64,000 bases of DNA from Phaeodactylum tricornutum CCAP 1055/1 (Eukaryota > Bacillariophyta > Bacillariophyceae > Surirellales > Neidiaceae), in the NCBI RefSeq assembly GCF_000150955.2, contig NC_011673.1, positions 449,394 to 513,393 of the forward strand, given 5' to 3'. Made by a program: the position numbers and the translations under genes. Below, one piece after another: positions 48,636 to 59,200 of this stretch; the first letter of the stretch is position 1, and each line of letters begins with the position of its first letter. Below the pieces are notes generated by a model that was not told the DNA's origin, searched no databases, and saw only the letters and a list, made by a program, of their open reading frames with translations.

Positions 48636-49394
48636 CTATAGTAGCATGGTCACAATGAAAACGATGGTCAGGAAGTTTGCGTAGATAGGAATATTGGAGT
48701 TAGAACTGGAGCATTTGCCAGCTTCTTCAGGAAGAACAGCGTCGAATTGTGGTACAGTCGCTCCTTGAGTACCGACCCAGCCGCATGTTTGTTTCATGTC
48801 CGCCTTGACATTGCAGCATTCCCAAGAAATCGTAATGTTTTCTCCTGCTTCGCAGGGACTGCACGAACTGCAAGCTTCGGAATTCATAGTCACGTCACAC
48901 GTTAACGTGCCGTTTTTGTACTGGCCAGGAGTGTCAGTTCGGACTGTAATACAAGTATCCAGCGGGTCCTCCATTGTCGAAAAGCTCGTACAAGATTTGG
49001 TACTGTACGAGAGGGCGTCTCGGTCGACAAGGATAAGTACACTTTGCTTGTAACACGTCGAATTGTCAGCAGTACAAGTCTCTTCGTTAAAATCACAGGA
49101 AATCTCGGTGTCGCGGCGGTCGTAACGTTGACACGAACAAGACAAACGGCCGTTTGATGCAGCTTCATAGTCGGTGCAAACTCGGTCTGGATCTTGCTGC
49201 AGTTCACGAGCCCGCTTTTGAATATCACTGGCTACCTGAAGGGCTCTTTGAGTGGCGGCGTTCTGCAGAATGTAGTTTTCGGGAACCGAATGGGACGACA
49301 CCCAGCTTGGCACGGGCATATTGGAGGCAGTACCCAACTGCGAATGACCCAGTACAGCAATAGTAAGAAGCACAACACACCCAATACTCATCAT
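48636..49394 (-). CDS. Cys-rich secreted protein with GPI-type tail, 252 aa
   Basis: Family not recognised. It has a signal peptide (MSIGCVVLLTIAVLGHSQLGTAS), a lumenal domain with about 18 Cys (RVCTDYEAASNGRLSCSC, ISCDFNEETCTADNSTCY, SEACSSCSPCEAG, WECCNVKADMKQTCGW) and a hydrophobic C terminus (IYANFLTIVFIVTMLL) after a Ser/Asn-rich linker, the layout of a GPI-anchored cell-surface protein. Several N-glycosylation sequons (NST, NGT, NIT) are present. Intron-less. No enzyme motif seen. Confidence 0.7.
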   Translation of the reverse strand: MMSIGCVVLLTIAVLGHSQLGTASNMPVPSWVSSHSVPENYILQNAATQRALQVASDIQKRARELQQDPDRVCTDYEAASNGRLSCSCQRYDRRDTEISCDFNEETCTADNSTCYKQSVLILVDRDALSYSTKSCTSFSTMEDPLDTCITVRTDTPGQYKNGTLTCDVTMNSEACSSCSPCEAGENITISWECCNVKADMKQTCGWVGTQGATVPQFDAVLPEEAGKCSSSNSNIPIYANFLTIVFIVTMLL

Positions 49395-49747
49395 GGAGAA
49401 ATCTAAATCCGGTACGGAGACGTCTTGGATTTACGGCTCCCAAAGTAACAAAGGGTGGATTTTTGTTTCTCTGTGCACCTATCACGCCATCGCTATCGAA
49501 ATGGATGGGGGAAAGACATCATTGGCGGTCTTTTTTGAGACAAAATGGAATGCAATGACCCTTGATGTGTCGGATTTTCGTAAAGTCCGGGTTCACAGTC
49601 AGTGAGCGTTGGTTTATTTCCTAGGGTTAGGGCTTCTTCCGAAAACGAAGCCCAACATAAATGCAGCGATTGTTGTGGAAGTATGGATAGCAAACGAATA
49701 GTTTACTGTTAGCTTACAGCAAAGGACTCAAACACCGAAAAAGGAAT
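49395..49747. other. Intergenic region, 0.35 kb
   Basis: Contains a TTTACTGTTAGC element near 49702 and the 3' end of the plastid protein gene. No supportable gene. Confidence 0.35.
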
Positions 49748-50137
49748 TTACTTTTTCTTCTTGTTGAGCAAAGATTCGCCCGTTCCGAAGCGGTTGCCTT
49801 CATTCTTGCGCATCTCTTCCAGCGCTTCCTCACCTGGTGCGAGAAGTACCGGGATAGCAGCGGTCAATATCGCAAGAACACCAGCACCAACAGCCAATCC
49901 AATTGGAGCGTCTACAGCACCGTATTCATAGTCATCTTCGACCGCACGGACAATCAACGGGATGCCCACCGTCATTACGGCGGCCGTCGCCGATGCAATC
50001 TTGCGTTCTAATTGCGCTTTACTGACCGCCTCCAGCTTCATAGCGGGGCGTCGAGCTGTCAGCCTCGGAGAAAAACCGACAGTAACAGAAGCTAGAGCCG
50101 CAAGAAATAGAAGGATCAAGGACTTGGAGGGCGTCAT
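49748..50137 (-). CDS. Small plastid membrane protein, 129 aa
   Basis: Start chosen at the ATG at 50137 (MTPSKSLILLFLAALASVTV) because it gives a clean signal peptide ending VGFSPRL, the Phe-containing plastid import motif, followed by a basic transit stretch (TARRPAMKLEAVSK). The mature part has two hydrophobic segments (ATAAVMTVGIPLIVRAV and GLAVGAGVLAILTAAIPVLLA) and a charged C terminus ending in a Lys run. Size and layout suggest a small thylakoid or envelope protein. I cannot name the family. Intron-less. Confidence 0.72.
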   Translation of the reverse strand: MTPSKSLILLFLAALASVTVGFSPRLTARRPAMKLEAVSKAQLERKIASATAAVMTVGIPLIVRAVEDDYEYGAVDAPIGLAVGAGVLAILTAAIPVLLAPGEEALEEMRKNEGNRFGTGESLLNKKKK

Positions 50138-50468
50138 GATGTTCTTTCGTTCGTTTCTGACACTACGTCTAAAGGATTTGTGGTGTCTGTCGCGCAAGCT
50201 GACCCATGAGATCTCTTTGCGAAGCATCCTCATGTCCTAGACAGTCGTCATTACAGCCGGGTTATCAACAGTTGCTGCGTTTGTGTACGACGTAATCGCG
50301 CGTCGGACAGACTCAAAATCTAATAATTATTAGACAAGTAACCGTTACTCGAAGCAAGAGCTACTGATGAGATTGTAAAGGGTGTCTGTCTAGTCAATAG
50401 AATATGCTAGTTTAAATGGAAAAAATCATTAATGTAAAGGATGTATAGACAATGCAAACAGAAATGCA
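50138..50468. other. Intergenic region, 0.33 kb
   Basis: Lies between two minus-strand genes; upstream of the plastid protein and downstream of OvoA. AT-rich; nothing recognised. Confidence 0.3.
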
Positions 50469-53400
50469 TCATCCTGTCTTACGCCAACCTGTAGCTTCGC
50501 TGACAATATACTGGTATTTACGTTGGTGCTCCCGAATGACGAGCGGCATCTGAACCTCATGAATCTTCTCGAACCCATTCGAGGCCATAATTTGGCGCAG
50601 GATGTCCTTCGAATAGATAGCTTCGTTTGTTACGGGGTCGTAAAATCCTCCTAGCCATTTGCCCCGGGGGGTGAACTCAGTCAACCACGAAAATGGCGTC
50701 ACCATCACGACCACTCCACCGGGATTTATAATCTCTGGAAGTCCGGCGAGGCATGCCATTGGATCTGGGAGGCGGCAGAGTAAATTCGACATGACCACGC
50801 CATCATATGAGCCAAGAATTCCGTCTTCTTTCATATCGATGAGTCGGCAGGCGTCCCCTGTAAAGAACTGCACTTTGGAGCGCACCGAATCCGTCACACC
50901 ATGTTCGTGGATAGCCTGAAGGTCTTCATATAGTTCAGCCTCCACGGGAACCCGAAACTTGATATTTTCTGCCGATTGCATTCGCTTGGCAGCGCTCACG
51001 AAAGATCCACTGAAATCAAAGGCGTCCACGTGATCGAAAGTCTTAGCAAGTTCAAAAGACGCCCCTCCAACAGCACAGCCAATATCCAATGCGCGATTGT
51101 TATTGAACTCGGGTTTCAGTGAGGACAGAAGACCTGCCACTCGTTGCGGGAAGCCAGTTCCATGGTTTGGAGAGTTGTCGTGAGGAAGGATCGGGGCAAC
51201 GCCTTCCTTCTCGCCAGAATTAGGGTAATGAAGGCCAAGATACATATGCAAGCTGTCATCCGTCTCGTAAACATTGCCGCTGCCACTGCCGCTTCCTAAT
51301 GAAGACTGTCTCGGCTTGGATTCTTCCTGCGCGACCGCGGCATCGCGTGCGGCAACTTGACCATCGAAATTTCCGGCAAAAAGGTGCGTAGCAGGAGCAT
51401 CGTGATCTGATGCAACCAGACGGAAACCAGAATGTTGTAGGAAATGGGGTCGGAAATGGAATCGTGCAAAAACTGATGCCTCGTCGCCAGTACTTATAAA
51501 AGATCCCCCCACAATGATAGAGTGCTTGCCATCAAAACATGGAGTGGAAAAATCATCGTACACGTGGTGGACTTCAAATCCCTTTAAAGGGTTGAAGTGG
51601 TCTTCCGTCCATTCCCAGGCACTTCCGGTGGTATCACGGTGGCCAGTTTGGGACGGCTCAAAGAAATCGACGGGGTTTTGGCTAGAGAATGCCAGGTTCA
51701 AATTTGATCCAGCCGATCCTTTGGGAAACGCTTGCCCTGAAGTCACCATCACCTTATCCGCCGAAACGTCTCTACGAGCAGCCTCCAAGTTGTGATCGTG
51801 GTTTCGAATGATGTGATGCTCCGCTTCGGTGAGAATTCTATACGGTTTTGAAGTCGGAGATCCTTCTTTCTCGGTCTTCCATCGACAGAAGGCTTGCGCT
51901 TCGTAGTAATTTACATCAACAGGCCAACTCCACGGCATGGGAACGATCTTGAAAATGGTTCGCAACGAAAACTTATTGGACCCAGCGGGTCCTGCGGGCT
52001 CCCAAAAAAAAGGCCACTTAAGATTGCGATGACTGCGCCACGCCCAGCCGTCGTCGCACCAATACTCTCGATTTCGATAGCCACCATTGTCGACAAACTG
52101 CCAGTATTCTCCATTTGTGATCATGTGTTCACTAGCGAAGAATGGAGGCACATCCATATTGCGTTCACCGTACTCATTGTCCCATCCAAAGGAAGGAAAG
52201 TCGGCAGGCTTTCCGAGATCGACGGTTCCATTGTCCACGGCAATCATGCGGTTCGCGGGGTAATCCAAAGTTTCTATCGGATTGCTTGTGGGCGAGGCAT
52301 CGTTGAAAGCCGACGGATGAATCGGAGGCCAATGCTGGGGTGTTTGGACCAAATGGTACGGCGTCTCACGGAACAAGACTGAACTCGTTTCCATATGGAT
52401 CCGCTCGTGTTCGAAGCCCATGAACAATGCCCACATTGGATGATCCTGATCGACTTTCACTGGACCGTTCCTTTGATCAAGACTAGGATGATTCAAAATA
52501 GCGTCCACAACCGTTTTGTATACTTGCTGTCGATACTCGTGCACCTCCGAAACTGTGGGCCAAAGCATATCATTCTTGTTCATGTCATCCCAGAGCATTT
52601 CGTCTACACCGACTTCGAAGATGGACTCGAAATAGGCGTTCACAGGTTTGGGTAAGACTTTACTGACGCGGAGCTTGTTGATGTAGAGACAAGCAGTGTG
52701 TCCGTAGTAGAATATCTGGGGGTGGCGGAGACCGTGGACTGGCGGGCTGCAGTCCGGTGGGACGGTGAAATTAGACAACGGTCATACAAAACGAAACATC
52801 ACCACACAACTCAAACTCACCGATAAAATCCTTCTTCTCCTTTGAGACCGGCAAACAATGTCTCGTAGAGCGTCCATGAGTTGTCAAAGTATTCTTTTGC
52901 AGCTTCACGGGTAACGGCCGACAGATTCGGAAGTGAAAGCGAGCGGATGGTGCCCGCTTGGTCGGCTCCTGGTTGGATATACAAATATAATTTAGATCCC
53001 TCTGAGTGAGCACAACTTCCGTTCGCGTGCGCGTGCAAGTTCGCCACAAGTTTTGGCAATTGCTCTTGTAAACTTACCAGGACATTGACTAGGGTGAATG
53101 CCCGTAAACCATTCGGCACTGCGCGGCCCGTTCAGCCATTCGTTGTCGTCGTTGCGATTGACGTTGATCATCCAGGCCTCATCGTGAGACTTGTTCAATC
53201 CTGCCTTGCTCAAAGCCGCGGCGGCTGCGGCGTGTCCCTGACTACGAAAGGTGAGATCCTCGTCATCCGAGTCTTCGAGTGCCGCTAGAGTAGATTTCGC
53301 ACGCGTCGAAAACGCCCGGGCTCCAAACGCGGTCTCGCTACGGACCGACGCGAACGCCGAATGCGAGAGAGACCGCTGACGCGCCGTCGAAACTATCTTG

Positions 53401-53477
53401 CGGAGTGTCGTGCACACGGTACCCATACGGGCGGCTTGTGGAGAGAGCATCATGGTCGAGGAGGAGAGGCACGGCAA
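50469..53477 (-). CDS. OVOA: 5-histidylcysteine sulfoxide synthase / methyltransferase OvoA, 941 aa, three exons
   Basis: Exons 53078-53477, 52821-52968 and 50469-52746, with introns of 109 and 74 nt (GTAAGT...CCAG; GTGAGT...TGCAG); phases agree. The joined core reads GEEGFYR|PPVHGLRHPQIFYYGH, the conserved start of OvoA. Domains: DinB-like with the iron motif HERIHMET (HX3HXE; His296, His300, Glu302), an FGE-sulfatase/C-type-lectin-like domain (HMITNGEYWQFVDNGGY ... TGSAWEWTEDHF ... GGSFISTGDEAS ... FRLVASD), then a class I SAM methyltransferase (RALDIGCAVGGASFELA). OvoA joins cysteine to histidine C5 using iron and oxygen; its methyltransferase part N-methylates the thiohistidine, giving ovothiol. 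The first 75 residues are Ser/Arg/Ala rich (IVSTARQRSLSHSAFASVRS), like an organelle presequence. Later Met codons at 53453 are alternative starts. Confidence 0.94.
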
Positions 53478-54249
53478 GGAATCGAATACAATGTAAGTTG
53501 TTTGATATCAGATATCGGATACACTATTGGCGTTTGACGCGTGCCGAAAGGAGAGGAATCTTGGTTTCGACGGAGGGGGCTCTGGTGATGTATCAATTAC
53601 GTGGCGGACCGGACCGACTTACTGTTAATATCTACTAGAGAGGACCAGTGGACGGCTACCGGTGAACTCTGCACAAGCAGAAGGCCTTTTTCCTTGTTTT
53701 TGATTGGATCTAATGTGTCCGCTTATGCACCACCCAAATGATACTCGACTGACGATCGACAAACAGCGGAAAGCCAATAAATAGACAGTCGCACGAGCAA
53801 GTCGAATGATCGCACAGACAAAATGCCCGAGCATTTTCTGACTGTGAAATGATGCTTACGCTTGTTTCCAAGAGCTCTCTATATATCGATACTCCCATTT
53901 TGGTTTCTAATATTTGAAGTTTCTTCACATCAATTGTGTTTTTGACTGTAAACACGAAAAAATGTAGACGTCAAATTTCGGTAATAATTTCAGCGACTAG
54001 GAGCAACCTTATTTACATTTATCACGCATATGAATGCATTTAGCAAGCAAAGATTCTGTATTCTGCCTCACCATCTATTTCCAGATTTCAATATATATGA
54101 GCTTCACTTCCTCGGGCATTAGAGTTGAAACCGAATTAAAAAAAAACAAGCCTTAACATACGCTTCACGTGTTCCCGAATCAGAGAATTTGTACTAAGTT
54201 TTGTTTCGGCACTTTTGGGAGAACTCTATTATTTCCATTTACTGGCTAG
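53478..54249. other. Intergenic region, OvoA to methyltransferase
   Basis: About 770 nt, AT-rich in its right part. It has TTACTGTTAATATC near 53619 and GACTGTAAACA near 53944. Frames crossing it have no family features. Confidence 0.4.
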
Positions 54250-55680
54250 CTAGGTGGTCTCCAACCGTGTCGGATGGGTCGATGGTGTGGAAGGAAGCTG
54301 CTTTCGGCAGCCCTTCCTGCCTACAGAGACCGTTTTGTCGGCACGTCCTTTGCCTTCGCTCCAGTGCTCCAAGCCCATTTGATCAGCAACATAGTGCACC
54401 AGTTTTCTTATCCGGCGTGGCAATCGAACAGGGAAAACAAAAGTGTGTTCCTTACTGTCCACATAAACCTGGATCTGTTCACGAATCGCTTCTTCCTCGT
54501 CCGACGTCCAATCTACGCAATTCATTAGCCTGTGGGGCTTCGAAGAGGAATTTCCTTCGCTCAATGGGATCAGTAAATGATCAATCGTGAGCTGGATATC
54601 CGCTTCACATTCGCTGTCGCGTGCTGTTTGTTTAAAGCTACAGCTGTCCCTCCAACCTAGTATAATATCGTTTTTGGGAGTTGCCTCCCAGGGTTCCATG
54701 CGGGTTAAGGCCGTACGGAAGCCAAAAGTTTCTTCCATAAACAGTCGGCGATCGGTCTCCAACAATGCTTTGGCAGTACGGCGAGCAGCGTTTCGGCTGG
54801 AGCGACATTCAGCAATGTTACTGTAGTCGGCCGCTTTGGCCAATTCGTTCCAATCTGATTCTTCATTCAAAAATTGGCAAAACTGGTTACTTTGGGGATA
54901 CTTGATGGAGGGGTCATTGGCTCCAGTCGCTTGCCAAACGTACGGGTTTTTGCGTTCTCGATTGAGTTTACCGACACAGCATGGCGCAAACACAATAGCC
55001 TGCGCCTGAACGCATTTTCGAAGTGCCACATCGGTGGCTTCTCCACAAAGGTGCAAGGCTAACGCCATGTCAAATGGTTGATTAAAGCTTTCGACGGGCC
55101 CGTGAAATGAAAATAAATTTGGAATTGCTCGACACCGTCTCATACCATCAATAGAATCATCTGATAGCGGCAATCTAGTTGAGTCGTTGCCTTCGATTTG
55201 GCACAGTTCGGCCTTTTGATGCATCAACTCCAGAGAATGCTGGCCCAAATCGACAACAACGATTCGACAAGAGGGAAGCAAGAGAGCCAGGGGAATTGCC
55301 AGATGCCCCGATCCGCCACCAAAGTCCACAATTGTGTAAGATGCCGAGTTCTCCTCTTTTTTGTCCCGTTGTGTGGTCTTTGTTGTCGGTAACAGGGCCA
55401 AAACACAGCGAATCATGGAACGAATCTGGGCTTCCTTGCGCGTGGCGCGTTCTTTCTGGGCCAGCTGCCCTTCCAGTGTTCCCCAGACACGAGCCGCTGC
55501 CGGAAGAGTGTGGAACGGCCACGATTTTACGTCGAGATCACCGTTGGCAGGTTTGGCCGGCAGCAGCACGTATGAAGGTTGGATACAGGGGAGAATGTCC
55601 GCGACGACGCGCTCAAACTGCTTGAGGCGGACACCCTTGACCCCCTGTACTACCACATGGGCTGGTTTTGTTGGCGTCAT
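54250..55680 (-). CDS. Methyltransf_32 (GSTCD/METTL25-like) methyltransferase, 476 aa
   Basis: A class I SAM-binding motif is clear: VDFGGGSGHLAIPLALLLP, with an acidic residue after strand 2 (VVVDLGQ). Further on, ALHLCGEATDVALRKC and IVFAPCCVGKLN are the family's HLCG and PCC(V)GK boxes seen in GSTCD, METTL25 and TRMT13 relatives. The sequence continues with YPQSNQFCQFLNEESDW and a Cys/Arg motif (ECRSSRNAARRTAKALLETDRR). The C terminus is a small charged extension without a known domain. Relatives modify tRNA or remain unassigned, so the substrate is open. Intron-less; head-to-head with TAF2. Confidence 0.82.
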   Translation of the reverse strand: MTPTKPAHVVVQGVKGVRLKQFERVVADILPCIQPSYVLLPAKPANGDLDVKSWPFHTLPAAARVWGTLEGQLAQKERATRKEAQIRSMIRCVLALLPTTKTTQRDKKEENSASYTIVDFGGGSGHLAIPLALLLPSCRIVVVDLGQHSLELMHQKAELCQIEGNDSTRLPLSDDSIDGMRRCRAIPNLFSFHGPVESFNQPFDMALALHLCGEATDVALRKCVQAQAIVFAPCCVGKLNRERKNPYVWQATGANDPSIKYPQSNQFCQFLNEESDWNELAKAADYSNIAECRSSRNAARRTAKALLETDRRLFMEETFGFRTALTRMEPWEATPKNDIILGWRDSCSFKQTARDSECEADIQLTIDHLLIPLSEGNSSSKPHRLMNCVDWTSDEEEAIREQIQVYVDSKEHTFVFPVRLPRRIRKLVHYVADQMGLEHWSEGKGRADKTVSVGRKGCRKQLPSTPSTHPTRLETT

Positions 55681-56239
55681 TGCAGCATTTTACATTGGTT
55701 GTGTAACGTTGTAGCAGCGCCGATGCATCGAAGGCCGAATTTACAGTAACAGTATCCGGTCCAGAAATTTCTCCTCGTTGGATTTCCCATATTGCGGAGG
55801 GAAAACTTTATCTGCACATCCTGTGTCGTCGGATTTCTTATGGTTTATTAATCGACATCTCGAAGACACCGGTTCTAGAAACGTTACTTAATTGTTAGGG
55901 AAAACACGGGGTAGCCGTCGGGCTGGCTGATAGTGAGATTGCCGTCGGAGTCTTGCACAAGTACTCTGTCTGTGAGATGCATGCCTTTCCATCAACATAA
56001 AAAGAGTTGTTCCTACCAAAAATTACAATTAGAATTCATCTACCGCTGCATTACCTGCAAGCTATCGGCTCTACGCTGATTAAGTGATTCGGTGATTCCG
56101 CGGAATCGTTGTAACTAGCCAGTCTTGTGCTTTTTGTGGTTGGCGTCGCGGCTACAAACAGGGATTGCATCAAATTCTTTGTTTGACGCCGGAGTGTATA
56201 CAATTTAGAAAAGATCTTTCCTCTGGCCTTATCCATAGA
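55681..56239. other. Divergent intergenic region, methyltransferase / TAF2
   Basis: About 560 nt with TTTACAGTAACAGTATCC at about 55740. No supportable gene. Confidence 0.4.
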
Positions 56240-59200
56240 ATGACTTCCGCCGGAGATTCTGGGATGCGAAAAAACGACAAGCCTTCGCTTCGTATGAATT
56301 TGTCGGCAGCGAATTTGTCCAAGACTGAAGTGGTTCCTTCGGTACCCGCTGCAAAGAAGCGAAGGTATGCGCCAATCGATCTCCCACTCAGTATGGCTTC
56401 GGTATCAGATGTGCGAGTGTTGCATCAGAAAACTTCGATGAGTTTTGCCCTCCAATCGAGTCTCAACCGCGAGGAAGCTACCTGGCATGCGCAGGGCACA
56501 ACGACGCTCTTTCTTACAACGCCGCATCCACCAACCCAGCCACTTTCCGAGTCTTCAACAGTCCCCCTTGCTCTACATTTACGAGGTTCCTGCCAAGTGT
56601 CACAAGTACATGTTCAAACTCTAACTTGGACAAAAAATCAGCCCGAGCCAAAGCCGCAGACTCTGCGGACTTCCTATCATCACGTGGACCCGTTGCAGCA
56701 CGTATTGGTCAAACCGCCATCGTCGTACACTTTCGAAGAGGATCACAAGAAAGAGTTTCGATTCGATGCTGATGCTCAGTCCTCGCGTGGTGCCGTCGGT
56801 ATGACGTCAGCTCTTCGGGCTGCGAGTGTTGCGAGTAATCTTGGAGAGCTGCGAATCACGTTCGAGGCTTTGAATAGTAAAAGCGAGGAAACAACGATAG
56901 ATGCAGTCCAAAGTTCGTGGCGACACCTATTGGAAGCTACCTCCAATGAAGGGGATGTTGTCCAACGCCTGAAATCCAGCTGGAATGGACGAGCTGGACA
57001 GCGTCGGAATCGCCGATTGAACTTAATAGCATCCTGTCTTGCTGCAGCATCGAATCAGAATCGTGCTTTTTGTGTTACAGTCCGATACAACATTGCGATT
57101 GAAAAGTCAATCGCACATCTAGGTGGGCTCCACGCATTGACAACGAATCGCACGCCTCATGTCTACACGACGGCCGGAGTCTACGGTGACCACGAGGGAA
57201 CCCGATGTTGGCTACCCTGTGCAGATTCAGCAGCTGCTCATCACCGCACCTCCCACGAATTTCTTGTACATGTCACCGCAGGTATGACGCATGGCCTCGC
57301 GACGATGGGGCTGGGAGAAGACATGGGCTGTAGAGAAACTCTCCTGCATGACAGCTTTACGAAGACAGGGGCCAAAAGTATCCCGTCTCGAGCCGCAAAT
57401 GAGTTTGGCGCACAGCATGTGAAGTTTTTGGAAGATCTCTCAGCCAAGAATACTGACAACTCTATTTCTCACTGGATTCCTCCGGAAGAGTCGCATACAG
57501 TAGCAATGGGAGATATTCAAGCGACGCATGTTTGGTGTTCTGGGACTTGGACGCCTGTTCCTGCCAGATCACTGGGGTTTTCTATCGGCCCTTTCCGTGT
57601 TCTAGAAGATCCCGAGTACTTTGAGGCTGCGGCGGAAGCAGAAGTAGATGATGATGAAAAGGGTCCCGACGAACTGATCGAGACAGCCCGCTCAAGCGGC
57701 GAAGGAATTCGACAGGCTTACTTTTGCCCCGTATTCGCCCGGAAGTTTATTCATCGCGATGCAAGCCGTGTCTTGCTTCCGGAGACTCAATTGGTGCTCG
57801 CCGACCTTTCATCCCGACAACGCGAAATTCTGAATCGATTGGACCAAAGTGTCTTATCGACAACCGTGGGTGTTCCTCACCGAGCCTTGTCATTGATGCG
57901 AGATGTGCTGGCCTTGCCGACCTACCGGACAGCCTCGTATACCCAAATTTGGATTCCAAACGCCCTTCATGGGGGTGTGACCAGTGGATCATTTCACTTC
58001 TGTCCCGAAGTGTTGGTCAATCCTTTTTTGGGTGGTGCCGTATTGGACTCAAGGATGCTGCCGCCCACAGGATCTCGGCTACCGTTTTATCAAGGGGGGC
58101 GAGTACTCCAATGTCTACAGGCACGATGTGCTATTCGCGGATGGATTGTCGCAAGTTTACCTTTAGGAGGAAAAGATGATGTTGGCGGGGGCTATATTTT
58201 TGCCTTGGCTGAAAGCTTGCTGATGAGCCTTTACGAGCGTGGCAATGGGGCTCATGGAGAAGGTATGGCTTTGATCGCGTATTGGTATTGTGTGAAATTG
58301 ACTGATGACTTATCGTTCTTTTCGCGATTACAGGTGGAGGGAAAGGCGGCGTATTTTTTAGTAACCGTTACTCATTTGGAAGCGGGTTAAACAGTTCAAA
58401 CCTAGACTTCCTTCCGGTTCAAAACATCGAAGACATGGATGTGGTCATTTCTGGTGTTGGTGCTGTACCAGTCGGTAAGCTTATTTCCTTCTAAAATTGA
58501 ATCGACCAAACGCGAGTCTCACAGAATACGAATTTGCTCTAGTGGACGACCGACAAAACGATCAACTTTGGAGATCCGCAACGAACGGATCAGAGTCCCA
58601 TACTTCATCCACGGATGAATTTAATGTGCGGCAACTTCTTTGCCGGGATGCGGTAGAAGCTTTGGAACGTGGGACGGACAAAGACAAGGCGGTCCCGAGC
58701 CCTTCGATGGGTTGGTTTGGGTCACACTTGTCACTCTCGTTTCTTTCAAGCAATGCTGCTTCCAGTAGCGATTTAGGCTGTGGCGGTGTGGAGTTGCTGC
58801 ATCCCATCGGTGGGCTTGTGTACCGCGCTTTAAAATGTGAAGTATTTCGAGGCATCGTCGAAGGCAGAGCTGGTATCGCAAATTTTGTTCGGCTTATACG
58901 TGCATCGTTCATCGCTGCACATTTAGAGGACCTCGGTGAAAGCGAGCTCAAGTTAGCAAAAAAACGTGAAAAAGAAGTAAAGGACACTAACTCGAGCGTG
59001 GAAAAAGATGAAGTTGTACCAAAGGCGCCTTTCGTCGTTTGTGTGAACGAAATTCTAAAAAAGAAAGGTTTGTCGCACACTCTTTTTACTCGGGCCCTGC
59101 AAAACCTTTCTGGACGAGCGAAAGAACCACATCTTCTTGGAACACTAGTGGATGTGGAGCGACACGCGGAAGACCCTCGCACTCGTCGACCATTCGTGGA

